From the NCBI GenBank assembly GCA_019279435.1, contig JAAALK010000288.1:58059363-58123362 (forward strand): a DNA stretch of 64,000 nucleotides, written 5' to 3'. Source of the stretch: Zizania palustris. Lineage: Eukaryota > Streptophyta > Magnoliopsida > Poales > Poaceae. The notes under the pieces are model-generated. The model ran no database searches. It was not told the DNA's origin and saw nothing but the letters and a program-made list of their open reading frames with translations. A program made the translations under genes and the position numbers. Of this stretch, positions 11,530 to 22,660 are shown piece by piece (position 1 is the first letter of the stretch; every line of letters begins with the position of its first letter).

Positions 11530-12395
11530 CATGTTAACTTGCCTGTTCAAAAGAAGAGCTAACAAAGGGGGTTGATTCATCAAAAGTCACATCACATGAC
11601 TCGATGATAGTGTTAGTTTCCAAATTGAAAACACGATAAGAATGACCATGTGTAGTGTAACCTAGAAATATCCTGTCAGAAGAGCGCGACTCAAACTTGT
11701 CCATATTTCCATGTTTTAGGATAAAACATCGATAGCTAAATACTCGAAAATGAGTAACTTTGGGCTCTCTCCCAAAACGTAGCTCATATTAAGTCAAGTT
11801 CAAGATTGAGTGCAAGAAAATTCATTTTGAGATGTAACAAGCAGAGTTCATGGACTCAGCCCAAAACTTTCTAGGAATCATGTGCTCATCGAGCATCGTC
11901 CTAGCCATCTCAACCAAAGTACGGTTCTTTCTCTCAATAACACCATTCTGTTGAGGAATCCGCGGAGCAGAGAATTGATGTTCTATGCCATGCTCCATGC
12001 AAAAGTCAACAAATAGACTATGTTTGAACTCGGTGCCATTATCACTTTGAATGAACTTCAATGCACTAGGGAGTTCAGTGAAAGTATCAAAGCTAAGCTC
12101 CGAAAGTGTGAAAACACTTCATCCTTGCTAGCTAAAAAGAAGACCCAGGAGTAGTGAGAGAAATCGTCAACAATGACAAGAAATACCACTTGCTGCATAA
12201 AGAACTAATCCGAGAAGGACCTATAGTGTCCATATGGAGAAGCTCTCCAGGTTGCTCAGTCGTCACCATAGTGACTGGTGAGTTTGAAGCGACAATCATT
12301 TTCCCATGTCGACAAGGAGGGTAAACTAAATTCTTCTCAAATTTGAGCTTGGGCAATCCTCGGATCAGACCTAGGGCACTCAAGCGAGCTAGCAA
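11530..12395 (-). pseudogene. Copia integrase
   Basis: Core motifs are GELLHMDTIGP (first Asp), IQSDNGTEF (second Asp) and PQQNGVIERKNRTLVEMARTML (Glu). The C-terminal part (FGREPKVTHLRVFGCRCF-like) lies near 11,700-11,790. Stops and frameshifts separate these parts, for instance between 12,061 and 12,132. All three catalytic residues are still visible. 11,161-11,529 holds degenerate linker sequence between integrase and RT. Confidence 0.85.
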
Positions 12396-12431
12396 CTAAA
12401 AGCTCATATGCCCTAGTCTCCTATGCCACTT

Positions 12432-13721
12432 CTAGAGCTTAGAAGTAGAATGTGCAACTAAACAGTGAGAAGAACCGGATGACTCAGAGAAATCAGCTCC
12501 AAAAACTCTCCCAACTCTAAAGATATTACAAAGCAAAACGCCATCAGGATTGAGCACTTGCGAAGTATCGCGATGAAAACGCACTTCGAAGCCCTCGTCA
12601 AGCAACTGGGACACAGAGATCAAATTGTATACCAAATTTTGAACCAAAGCAACCTCTTTGAGAGTGAAATTCAAATTGATTCTTACCACACATTTACCTT
12701 TCACTCTACTCCTTCGATTATTGCCGAAGGTGATTTGTTCATTTTGCTTGGTTGTGGTGAGGCTGGAGAACCATGCTACATTCCCGGTCATATGGTGTGA
12801 ACAACCGAAGTCCATGATCCATGTGCCCTCCAAGCCTCGATATGATGCCTACACAAAACGAGAAAACCTCGATCGCTCAATGCTGGGGTGAGTGAAAATA
12901 TGACGAGGCATCCATCACTGAGAGGTACGAGTAGTAGGCAAAGTAAAAGTACACTATCTATGCATAGGTAAAGTAGAGTGATGCAAAGTATGAGGTTTAC
13001 CTACATGATGCAAATCAGACACGCGACGAGGTCTCCCATCTTGTCGAGGTACAGAGCCCCCTACATGTGGTCTAACACCATATGAGACATGGTGTACACC
13101 ACGAGGGACAAAACCTCTCCGGAAAGCACGGGGAGCCTCAAAACTAGGACGTGAGTAAAAGTCAGGCTCATGCATACCTAGAGAATGGTAATACATGTCC
13201 AAAAAACTCAACAGCTGTGAACTTCGCTGATCCTTGATGCGACGAAAGAAAAACCCAACCAAATGACCCACCCGATGGCAATATGAGCAATGATAGACTC
13301 TCTTGGGGGTACTCACTTGGGTCATAGGAGAAATCCTCACAGGCTCCTTGGGTTTCTGTTGAGGGTCTTTCTTGGGTGGAGGAGGTGGAATTTTCTTGAG
13401 AGGCTAAGTAGGTTTCTTGGATTTTTGTGGAGTATCTAACTGGGCTCTCTCTTTCTTTAGGGTAGTGGGTGAGGTAAAATAGTTTTGTTCTCACTGTCTG
13501 GAGGAATTCTCTCAAGACCCAATCCTAGAGCTAACCCTGTACTATCATCACACATCTTGGTCTTGGGCAAGAGCAAATTCATTCTACCCTTTCCCTCAGT
13601 GCATTTGTTCACCACAGAAAGAAGGTATTCATTTTCAGTCATAAGCTTTTCAACTTGCCCTCTAGCAAAACTGAGTTGGTCCTTAAGGGTGATGCAGGTG
13701 GAACAAGCAGGTTGCACATCC
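12432..13721 (-). pseudogene. gag: Copia gag C-terminus and protease
   Basis: Gag keeps a coiled segment (KDQLSFARGQVEKL) and a CCHC knuckle, HCSYCHRVGHLVGFFF, whose last Cys is Phe. The protease active site reads GTWIMDFGCSHHM, where the usual Asp-Ser-Gly has Ser changed to Phe. The N-terminal half of gag is missing because the inverted-repeat spacer begins at 13,722. The frame is broken near 13,340-13,457. Confidence 0.82.
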
Positions 13722-13759
13722 GACCAAGCTGCTAGATTGGAGAGTGCTGAGTATTCTAA
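13722..13759. other. Spacer of a large copia inverted repeat
   Basis: The minus-strand arm ends in GGTTGCACATCC and the plus-strand arm starts GGATGTGTAGCC, its near reverse complement. The 38 bases between are unmatched. The arms extend about 3.4-4 kb each way and are two diverged copies of the same copia gag-pol, broken at the same gag position. Confidence 0.8.
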
Positions 13760-13789
13760 GGATGTGTAGCCTGCTTGTCCCACCTGCAT

Positions 13790-14960
13790 CACCCTTAAGG
13801 ATCAACTCAGTTTTGCTAGAGTGCCAGCTAAAAACCTTATGACTGAAAATGAATACCTCCTTTCTGTGGTTAACCAATGCACTGAGGGAAAGGGTAGGAT
13901 GGACTTGCTCTTGGCCAAGACCAAGATGTGTGTTGATGGGGCAGGGTTAGCTCTTGGATTGGGTTTTGAGAGAACTCCACCAGACAGTGAGAACAAACTG
14001 TTTTTACCTCACCCACTACCTTAGAGAAAGAAAGAGCCCAGTTAGCACTCCACAAAAAGCCAAGAACCTACCCAGCCTCACAAGAAAAATCTACCTCCTC
14101 CACACAAGAAAAACCCTCAGCAGAAGCCCAAGGAGCAGTGAGGATTCCTCTTATGACCCATGAGAGTGCCCTTAGGAGAGTGTTTCATTGTTCTTACTAT
14201 CAGCGGGCGGGTCATTTGGTTGGGTTTTGCTATCGTTGCATAAAGGATGAGCGACGTTCTCAGGTGTTGAGGTTCCAGGACATGCACTACCCACATCTAG
14301 GTATGCATGAGTCTGAGTTTTTACTCACGTCCTATTACGAGGCTCCTCGATCTTCTCGGAGAGGCTTTGCCCCTCATGGTGTTCACCTTGTTACATATGG
14401 TGCTAGACATCGTGTAGTGGCTTTGTACCTCACAGATGTGGATACCTCATCATGCATCTGGGTTACATCATATAGGTAGACCTCACACTTTGCATCACTC
14501 TATTTTACTTGTGCGTAGACAGTCTACTTTTACTGTGCCTACTTCTCAAATCTCTCAGTGTTGGATGCCTCGTCATATTTTCACTAACCCCAGCACTGAG
14601 CGATCGAGGTTTTCTCTTTTGTGTAGGGTGACAGAACCGGGCTTGGAGGGCACGTGGATCATGGACTCTGGTTGTTCTTGCCATATGACCAGAAATGTAG
14701 CATGATCTCTGGCCTGACCACAACTAAGCAAAAGGAACAAATCACCTTCGCAACAATCGAGGAGTAGAGTGAAGGTAAGGTGTGGTAAGAATCAACTCAA
14801 ATTTCACTCTTAAAGCTGTTGCTTTGATTGAAAATTTGGGATACAATTTGGTTTCTGTATCTCAGTTGCTTGACGAGGGCTTCGAAGTGTGATTTCATCG
14901 CGATACTTCGCAAGTACTCAATTTTGATGGTGTTTTAGTGTGTAAGATCTTTAGAGTTGG
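13790..14960 (+). pseudogene. gag: SIRE-2 gag C-terminus and protease
   Basis: The gag coil (NLMTENEYLLSVVNQCTEG) starts just after the spacer. The knuckle reads HCSYYQRAGHLVGFCYRC, with its second Cys replaced by Tyr. The protease keeps the normal WIMDSGCSCHM active site near 14,660, unlike the left arm. Frameshifts fall near 14,025 and 14,500, and further stops follow 14,705. Confidence 0.8.
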
Positions 14961-15099
14961 GAGAGTTTTGGAGCTAATTTTTCTTAGTCATCTGGTTCTT
15001 CTCATTGCCTTGTTGCACATTCAACCTCTCAGCTTTGGAAGTGCCAAGAAGACTAGGGCATATGAGCTTTGAGTTGCTCGCTCGACTGAGTGCCCTAGG

Positions 15100-15900
15100 T
15101 CTGATCTAATGATTGCCCAAGCTCAAATTTGAGAAGAATTTAGTTTGCGCTCCTTGTCGACTTGGGAAAATGATTGCCGCTTCACACTCACGAGTCACTA
15201 TGGTGATGACTGAACAACCCGGAGAACTTCTCCATATGGACACTGTAGTCCTTCTCGGGTTAGTTCATTAGGCTACAAATGGTTTGTACTAGTAATTGTC
15301 GATGATTTTTCCTCGCTACTCTTGGGTCTTCTTTTTAGCTAGCAAGGATGAAGTGTTTTCACAATTTCAGAGATTAGCTTTGAGACTTTTCACTGAACTC
15401 CCTGGTGCATTGAAATTCATTTGAAGTTATAATGGCACCGAGTTCAAGAATAGTTCTTTGTTGACTTTGAATGGAGCATGGCATAGAACATCAATTCTCT
15501 GCTCCGCAGTTCCTCAACAAAATGGTGTTGTTGAGAGAAAGAATCGCACTTTGGTTGAGATGGCTAGGACGATGCTCGATGAGCACAGGACTCCTAGAAA
15601 ATTTTGGGCTGAGGCCATGAACATGCTTGCTCAATCTTAAACCGAATTTTCTGCGCTTAATTTTGAACTTGACTTCTTATGAGCTGCATTTTGGTAGACA
15701 ACCCAAAGTTACTCATCTTCGAGTTTGGATGTCGATGCTTTATCCTAAAACGTGAAAATATGGACGAATTTGAGTTGTGATCTTCTGACGGGATTTTTGG
15801 GTTACACTACTCTCGGTCATTCTTATCGTGTTTTCAATTTGGAAACTAACATTATCATCGAGTCATGATGTGACTTTTGATGAATCAACCCCCTGTGTTA
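15100..15900 (+). pseudogene. SIRE-2 integrase
   Basis: Recognisable pieces are the QLGKMIA-like finger end near 15,160, a TEQPGELLHMDT segment near 15,210, NGTEF near 15,430 and PQQNGVVERKNRTLVEMARTML near 15,513-15,580. Stops and small indels break every frame. The C-terminal piece ends near 15,900. Confidence 0.75.
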
Positions 15901-16269
15901 GCTCTTCTTTTGAACAGGCCAATGAACACGATATGGAGCAAACCATCTTCGAAGACAAAGATCCCATAGATTTCGAGGACGAACCCATACCCTCGGCATC
16001 GACCCCCGAAGCCAACCCCGCTTCGATCACTTCGGCAAAGGCCCTGAAGCTACAACCTCGACATCGGTCATCTTCGACCATTCACTGGCACAAGTTGATG
16101 GGGAGACTGCCGCCACGAGACTCCTTATCACATTCAAAGGATGCACCCTCGCGAGCAGATTATTGGTGAGCTTGATCATAGGGTAACACGTTATCATGCT
16201 CATTTCATTGATTCTGCTTTTGTTGCTTCTTTTGAGCCCTTAGATGTGAGTCATGCACTTTCTGATTCT

Positions 16270-17225
16270 AGTTGGATCAATGCCATGCATGAGGAACTTG
16301 AAAATTTTGAGAGAAACCAAGTCTGGTTTTTGTAGTCCTCCACCTAATGTTCATTTTATTGGAACTAAATGGATTTTCAAAAACAAACAAGGGGAGGATG
16401 GGTCTATAGTTAGAAACAAAACTAGACTTGTGGCTCAGGGTTATTCTCAATTAGAGGGATTGATTTTACTGAAACTTTTGTACCTGTTGCTCATCTTGAG
16501 GCAATTAGAATTTTACTTGCATTTGCGGCATCCCGAGGTTTCAAACATTATCAAATGGATGTTAAAGTGCTTTTCTTAAGGGCTTCATAGGCGAAGATTT
16601 ATGTAAAAGACCCCCTAGTTTTGAAAACCCCAAATACCCACATAAAGTCCTTAAACTTCATAAGGCTCTTTATGGACTCAAGCAGGCCCCTCGGGCGTGG
16701 TATGATAGACTTAAGTTTTTTCTGCTTGAGCGAGGGTATTTGATGGGATCTGTCGATAAAACCCTGTTCACTCTCAAGCATGGCAAAGATTTCCTCCTAG
16801 TCCAGATTTACGATGACAAAATCATCTTTGGTGGCACTTCTCATGCTTTGGTTGCCGAGTTTGCAGAGACCAAGAGCAGGGAGTTCGAAATGTCCATGAT
16901 GGGTGAACTCACATTTTTCCTTAGTTTGTAAATCAAACAAAGCAACAAGGTACCTTCGTTCACCAGACGAAGTACACCAAGGACCTTCTCAAAAATTTCG
17001 ACATGGCTGATGCGAAGACCCTCGCCACTCCAATGGCTACATCTATAGAATTGAATCCTGACGAGGATGGAGAAGCCATCAATCAGAAGGAGTTCCGAAG
17101 CATGATCGGCCTCCTCTACTTGACAGCTACGAGGCCGGACATACACTTCGTCGTGTGTCTATGCCATCGTTTTCAGGCTTCACCACATGCTTCGCACCGC
17201 CAAGCGGTAAAGCGAATTCTCAGGT
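16270..17225 (+). pseudogene. SIRE-2 reverse transcriptase
   Basis: Contains TKWIFKNKQGEDG near 16,365, LHKALYGLKQAPRAWYDRL near 16,655 and GSVDKTLFTLKHGKDFLLVQIYDDK near 16,745. The catalytic YVDD is YDDK here. The link MADAKTLATPMATS lies at 17,003. Several stops are present. It ends at 17,225, where an LTR starts. Confidence 0.82.
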
Positions 17226-17670
17226 GATGGGGGATTGGTCCCGATCTTCCGCTAGGTAAAGGATAACTTGGGTTGTGGAGAATCTCGACGTTGGCGATCC
17301 AGGCTCTGGTCCGGCGGATCAAAACCTTGCAATCATTACACCACTGTCTCCGTTGGTTATCAACCACGCAGGACGCGATTGACCTCGCCACGAAGGCTAA
17401 TTCCTGCAAGCGAACCCAAGAACACAAGCAAGACAGGAACGGATACAAGTCGACATGCCAAATCACAGACAAACGATGATAAGGTGAGGTTTCACAAATG
17501 CCAATGCAGCAGCCAATCGGTCCGGTGCAAGATGCGGGATCTAAACACACAAGTGTAGATGCAAACAAAGAAACCTAACCCTAAAGGCGGCTGGAGTGAG
17601 TTATATAGGACGTGGGCAGCCTGTGGAAGGCGAACAGACTCAGTAGAAGGTGAACAGACTCAGACTATGG
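17226..17670 (-). repeat. Candidate 3' LTR of Chromo-1
   Basis: Starts TGATGGGGGATTGG on the plus strand directly after copia coding sequence. A minus-strand TATA box (CCTATATAAC) lies at 17,601-17,610, followed by AACCCTA-type leader sequence. The right boundary with integrase remnants is only approximate. Confidence 0.5.
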
Positions 17671-18240
17671 CCCACACGGCACAATTGGTGTGATTGGCTT
17701 AAAACCATACACCACTTCAGACGGGCACAATTGTGTTGTTGAGTGAACAGATCTTTGTATGCAAATTCAACATGTGGAAGGGCAGTCCCTCACCATTCCT
17801 TCAAGTCTCTTTCGTAATCAATTGTTCGAAGGCAACATGGAGAGGTGTAGCGGTTTACCACCTCTGTTTGACCATCAGTTTGTGGGTGACAAGTTGTTGA
17901 AATTAGCAATTTTGTGCAAAGCTTGGCCCACATTGTTCTCCAAAAGTAACTCATAAACTTCACATCACGATCTGAAACAATGGTCTAGGCATCCCGTGCA
18001 ATCTCACAATTTCCCTGAAAAAATAAATCAGCAATATGTGAAGCATCGTGGTCTTGTGACAGGGAATAAAGTGTGCCTTTTTAGAAAACCTATCCACTCT
18101 TACAAATATGAGTCTCTCCCCCTCTTTGTCCTAGGCAATCCCACAATAAAGTCCATGCTAATATCTTCCCAAAGGTGCACTAGAAACAGGAAGTGGAGTA
18201 TACAAACCATATGGGTTAAGGTTTGGACTTAGCTTTATGG
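17671..18240 (-). pseudogene. Chromo-1 integrase
   Basis: On the minus strand, degenerate PRTIVSDRDVKF-like text near 17,980, then SPTDGQTEVVNR near 17,870 (canonical HPQTDGQTE) and an AYN...STTQ..PFEVVYG-like segment near 17,690. No long open frame remains. 18,241-18,455 continues degenerate integrase N-terminal sequence. Confidence 0.7.
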
Positions 18241-18455
18241 TATGTGGCACAACGCTGCACAAATCATTCAACATCTCTCCGCATCATTAGCCAATAGAAA
18301 TTATTGGACAGCAGGGCCAAAGTCTTTTCTCTCCCAAAATGTTCCATTAATCCACCGCCATGTGATTCCTGCAACAACAGCAAACGTACGGACGAATCTA
18401 GAACACATAGCTTGTTAGTATGGAACAAGAACCCGTCATAAACATGAAATTTTTT

Positions 18456-19010
18456 CTAGCCTTTCCCATCATTACATTTAGTGTATGGTTCAGCAAATTC
18501 TTTATCTACAACATACAAATCTTTCAAACTTTCCAAATCTGGAACGTTAATATCAAGTTGAGATAAAAGAACAACCCTGCGAGACAAAGCATCAGCAACC
18601 ACATTTTCTTTGCCATTCTTGTATTTCACAATGTATGGGAAAGGTTCAATAAATTCAACCCATTTAACATGTCTACGGTTCAGTTTAGCTTGCCCTCTCA
18701 ATATTTTTGTGCTTCATGATCAGAATGTATAATAAACTTCTTAGGCAAAAGGTAATGTTGCCAAGTTTCAAGCACACGCACTAAGGCATATAATTCCTTA
18801 TCATAGGTAGAATAATTCAATTGTGGACCATGAAATTTCTCACTAGAATAGGTATCAGGTTTACCTCCTTGTAGCAGCACACCTCCTATTCCAACACCAC
18901 TAGCATCACATTCTAACTCAACAGGCTTACTGAAGTCGGGTAGCTGAAGTAGAGGTGCACGTGTAAGGTGATCCTTGAGTGTGGCAAAAGCTTGTTCTTG
19001 TGCTGGCTCC
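18456..19010 (-). pseudogene. Chromo-1 reverse transcriptase end and RNase H
   Basis: RNase H begins VELECDASGVGIGGVL near 18,900, continues NYSTYDKELYALVRVLETWQHYLLPKKFIIHSDHEA to 18,715, and after a frame change NRRHVKWVEF and ENVVADALSRR at 18,700-18,560. The RT part (EQAFATLKDHLTRAPLL) meets the gap at 19,010. Confidence 0.88.
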
Positions 19011-20010
19011 NNNNNNNNNNNNNNNNNNNNNNNNNNNNNNNNNNNNNNNNNNNNNNNNNNNNNNNNNNNNNNNNNNNNNNNNNNNNNNNNNNNNNNNNNN
19101 NNNNNNNNNNNNNNNNNNNNNNNNNNNNNNNNNNNNNNNNNNNNNNNNNNNNNNNNNNNNNNNNNNNNNNNNNNNNNNNNNNNNNNNNNNNNNNNNNNNN
19201 NNNNNNNNNNNNNNNNNNNNNNNNNNNNNNNNNNNNNNNNNNNNNNNNNNNNNNNNNNNNNNNNNNNNNNNNNNNNNNNNNNNNNNNNNNNNNNNNNNNN
19301 NNNNNNNNNNNNNNNNNNNNNNNNNNNNNNNNNNNNNNNNNNNNNNNNNNNNNNNNNNNNNNNNNNNNNNNNNNNNNNNNNNNNNNNNNNNNNNNNNNNN
19401 NNNNNNNNNNNNNNNNNNNNNNNNNNNNNNNNNNNNNNNNNNNNNNNNNNNNNNNNNNNNNNNNNNNNNNNNNNNNNNNNNNNNNNNNNNNNNNNNNNNN
19501 NNNNNNNNNNNNNNNNNNNNNNNNNNNNNNNNNNNNNNNNNNNNNNNNNNNNNNNNNNNNNNNNNNNNNNNNNNNNNNNNNNNNNNNNNNNNNNNNNNNN
19601 NNNNNNNNNNNNNNNNNNNNNNNNNNNNNNNNNNNNNNNNNNNNNNNNNNNNNNNNNNNNNNNNNNNNNNNNNNNNNNNNNNNNNNNNNNNNNNNNNNNN
19701 NNNNNNNNNNNNNNNNNNNNNNNNNNNNNNNNNNNNNNNNNNNNNNNNNNNNNNNNNNNNNNNNNNNNNNNNNNNNNNNNNNNNNNNNNNNNNNNNNNNN
19801 NNNNNNNNNNNNNNNNNNNNNNNNNNNNNNNNNNNNNNNNNNNNNNNNNNNNNNNNNNNNNNNNNNNNNNNNNNNNNNNNNNNNNNNNNNNNNNNNNNNN
19901 NNNNNNNNNNNNNNNNNNNNNNNNNNNNNNNNNNNNNNNNNNNNNNNNNNNNNNNNNNNNNNNNNNNNNNNNNNNNNNNNNNNNNNNNNNNNNNNNNNNN
20001 NNNNNNNNNN
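19011..20010. other. Assembly gap, 1,000 N
   Basis: Exactly 1,000 undetermined bases, which suggests a default gap size, not a measured one. Open frames reported across it would be artefacts. Confidence 0.99.
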
Positions 20011-20163
20011 ACACGCAGGCCATATTTAATTTACATTCTCGCATGCATCTCATACATCATATTTATCCAAGGCCATGCTAGTCATATCATTCTATGCAAA
20101 ACAAAGTTAGGCGAGCAATCTACAAGTGATTGGATTCTGGATCTGAAATACCCAGCTCAATAG
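20011..20163. other. Unassigned sequence between gap and LTR
   Basis: AT-rich sequence with no recognisable motif. It may be the rest of Chromo-1 or its flank. Confidence 0.5.
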
Positions 20164-21494
20164 GTGTTGATAGCAAAAATGGCATTAATGGTCAAGATTA
20201 TCAAAATATCAATTTGGTAATTTGGGCTGAAAATACACAAGTCCTAGATCATGCCCAAGCCCTACAGGGCTGAAGGCCCTTGAGCCTTGGGCTTCGGAAG
20301 CCTCATGGCGGCCTCCTACCTTTGGCATGGAGACCTTTGTAGGCCTGCCTCGCTGAAGCTTCGGCCCGAGGAGCAGACTTCAGCAGGCCTTGCCGAAGGC
20401 CCACTTCAGGCCGTTTGGAGATAGAGTTGAGTCTGATTCTGGCTATTTTATCCCTAAAACATGATTAGGCTGAATCCTACCAGATTAATCTTAGAGATTA
20501 GAAGACTAGCCCCTATAAATATAGGGGTGAGGTCGGTTCATTAAACCCCCCAACACAATCAACCACAAAGCACTAGCTTTGAACCGTACCTTTACCTCTA
20601 TTTACTTTTCTGCAACCTTCGTGGGTTTGCCTGGAAGTCCTCTGCCGGCCACTTAAGAACAGTGGTAATCCTATTACTTCGCCTATGAAGTACCCGTTAA
20701 TCTACGTGATAGATTGCTATCGCCTTGTTACTTCACCTGAAGTATCCGTTAATCTACATAACAGATTGCTACCTTCATTTCTCTACTGCAACACTTAGCA
20801 AATTCGGTCTCCAAGCCAAATTGCATTTGATCTCTATTCTGTTTCAGGTTTTACGCTCGGATCCCATTCGTCGGAGGTGTCTGAAGCCAGGAAGCTGGTT
20901 TCAGAGGCTGCTAGAACACCCTTCGGTGGAGCCTGCTTCGACTCCTCGTGCCAGACTCGTCACGATGTTGTCGTTTGATCAATCCCGCACGCCAAAGAGC
21001 TCTACAACAGGCTTCATCGCATTAGGCTTCGTCATGCCTATACTTCACATCGGACGAAGTCACGCCAGTGCGTTGCGTTAAGATATGTTTGTCGTGTTAG
21101 AGACATCGCACCGAACCCGCTGTTCGGAGGTGATTTCACATCGATCTGTTCGCTGCCTGCCTTCGGCTAGATCGATCCGAACGTCAAGACTACCTTTGGC
21201 GATACCCTTCGAACTAGATGCCGAAGGCCCCATTCGATGAACCCTTCACACGGTACACTCCAAACCAGTTAGGCTCTATTCAGCTGGCTGTTTATTTTAT
21301 TTATATATTCTTTCGGCTAATTGGATTTTTCTATGTGATATGATTACCTGGCGACTCCACCCCCTTGCACTGTTAAGGGTAGTCAGAACGCGACGTCAGT
21401 GTTGTGTTAGGCTTAGGCTTGTCCCTAAGTATCCACAAAATTTTGGATCGTCGAACTGACCCAAGTGCGGTGGCACATTTTCGTGTCGACAACA
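20164..21494 (+). repeat. Gypsy-like LTR with primer site and leader (boundaries approximate)
   Basis: Starts TGTTGATAGCAAAAATGG. A TATA box (CTATAAATATAGGG) at 20,513 is followed by a long R/U5-like region. A TGGCGACTCCAC primer site at 21,349 is of the tRNA-Arg-type used by Ogre/Tat-like elements. The leader ends near TTTTCGTGTCGACAACA at 21,494. No gag follows, so the element is truncated at once. Confidence 0.55.
21349..21360 (+). other. Candidate tRNA-Arg-type primer-binding site
   Basis: TGGCGACTCCAC, the start of a primer site common in Ogre-like gypsy elements, 835 bases after the TATA box of the preceding LTR. Confidence 0.5.
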
Positions 21495-21520
21495 AGCTCA
21501 AAATTTCAAATTCGGTTGGG

Positions 21521-22560
21521 TCAGAACTTCCGATCTAGCTTCAGAACTTCTGATCCACCAAAACTTCGACAATATTGGAATCCTAGACAGCACCAATCGC
21601 TTTCTGTACCGAATCATTATTCGATATCGGAACATGCGATCACTATTGAACCTTCCGATCTGCCATCAAAACTTCCGATCAGTATTGAAACTTCTGATTT
21701 TCCGTGGACAGAAATATATCTAATATATTTTTCCACCATGTATCTCCATACATGAGGGATCTAGATCAAACACTATGCATGTAGGCTCTGATACCACTGT
21801 TGGGTAATACGGGAGCTACACTAGCCGGCAAATTCAAAATTCCCACCCCAGGACCAAGATACATGCGCGTGCGAGATCATAGATCGTTACCTTCTAGCAT
21901 GAGACCGCTAGGTGCAGCTGAACAAAATGTTAGAGTAGTGCATCAAGCATGTCCTCGCTTCGTCCTGGTAGTGCCTCGCCAATCTGATCGGTGAACAAAC
22001 GTAGTTGTTCACGTGAAGAAGTCCACGAGCGTCGCTATTAGAGTAATGCCTCCACGTTATCCAAACGTACACACCTCACGCTTCTTCAACCTCAACGTTT
22101 GAGACTAAGAAAAGGAGGAGAGGAGTCTATGATGGCTAGGTCTAATCTATGCTTATTGCGTATACCCAAGACCTCCTCCTACTGTCTTTATATAGGATTG
22201 AGAGCCCCTGGTCGTGCACATCTCGAAACCCACAAATTAGTTACAACCAATTCATGTTCATAATAGATCCAATGTTTGCCCACATTAGAACTTCCTACCT
22301 GCGTCCGAACTTCCGACCGGGTATTTTAGGTCTCCTGATTAAGCACGACACGCAATAGATTCAATCTGTTTTCACCCACCTCGGAACTTCCAATACACAT
22401 ATCAGAACTTCCGATTAGTAAAATTCTCTCCAATTCCAAATCAGAACTTCTGGCTCGTCGGAACTTCCGATATCATATCGGAACTTCTGAAGCAAAATTT
22501 GCTCTCTACTCAAGACCAGATAATAATCGGATCTTCTGATACTACCTATCGGACTTCTGA
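21521..22560. promoter_or_regulatory. Cluster of 11-15 bp palindromic motifs, CGGAACTTCCG family
   Basis: About 14 occurrences of (C/T)(C/A)(G/A)GAACTTC(C/T)GAT lie at 21,521, 21,541, 21,645, 21,666, 21,684, 22,303, 22,380, 22,402, 22,440, 22,458, 22,475, 22,528, 22,545 and as weaker forms between. Two forms, CGGAACTTCCG and CAGAACTTCTG, are each perfect palindromes. They lie in the leader and in the far (U3) part of the LTR that follows. A protein-binding role is only a guess. Confidence 0.4.
21784..21796 (-). other. tRNA-Met-type primer-binding site
   Basis: GGCTCTGATACCA on the plus strand is the complement of TGGTATCAGAGCC, the initiator tRNA-Met site. One base separates it from the LTR edge (TGTTGGG) at 21,798. 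Confidence 0.8.
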
Positions 22561-22660
22561 TGCATGGAATTTTCTTGGGCATATCCTTCACGAACACCAT
22601 TTGAGCTCTACCACCCATAAAAATGATTGTGTTGAAAAACGCATCCAGCCGTGAGCAGCG
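21798..22660 (-). repeat. 5' LTR of a minus-strand retrotransposon (right edge approximate)
   Basis: The left edge is fixed by the primer site. A minus-strand TATA box (CCTATATAAAGAC) lies at about 22,183-22,196. The body to the left is only leader-like, so most of the element is gone. Lineage cannot be told. Confidence 0.6.

Larger units (their letters stand above)
9390..13721 (-). mobile_element. SIRE/Maximus-like Ty1/copia fragment (duplicate of SIRE-1 body)
   Basis: Reading right to left: gag, protease, integrase, reverse transcriptase and RNase H in copia order. Positions 9,390-11,921 match 61,470-64,000 almost exactly, so this is the duplicated copy of SIRE-1. The stretch 9,390-9,746 is non-coding and AT-rich. 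No LTR is present here: the left side continues into Tat-1a, which is inserted in it, and the right side ends at an inverted-repeat spacer inside gag. Confidence 0.9.
13760..17225 (+). mobile_element. SIRE-2: plus-strand copia fragment, right arm of the inverted repeat
   Basis: Runs gag, protease, integrase, RT and ends within the RT/RNase H link (HRQAVKRILR) where the next LTR begins. It has roughly 80% protein identity to the left arm in alignable parts and many more stops. It lacks gag N-terminus, RNase H and both LTRs. Confidence 0.85.
17226..19010 (-). mobile_element. Chromo-1: minus-strand gypsy fragment running into the gap
   Basis: On the minus strand the order RT, RNase H, integrase, LTR is seen. 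RNase H-integrase sequence is of chromovirus (Tekay/Del-like) type. The RT continues into the run of N. The integrase C-terminus and polypurine tract are missing, so there is an internal deletion next to the LTR. Confidence 0.75.

Noticed and set aside
18698..20163. Open frames of 353-451 codons across the gap
   Set aside because: They exist only because N codons are not read as stops. Only the RT/RNase H end at 18,700-19,010 is real.
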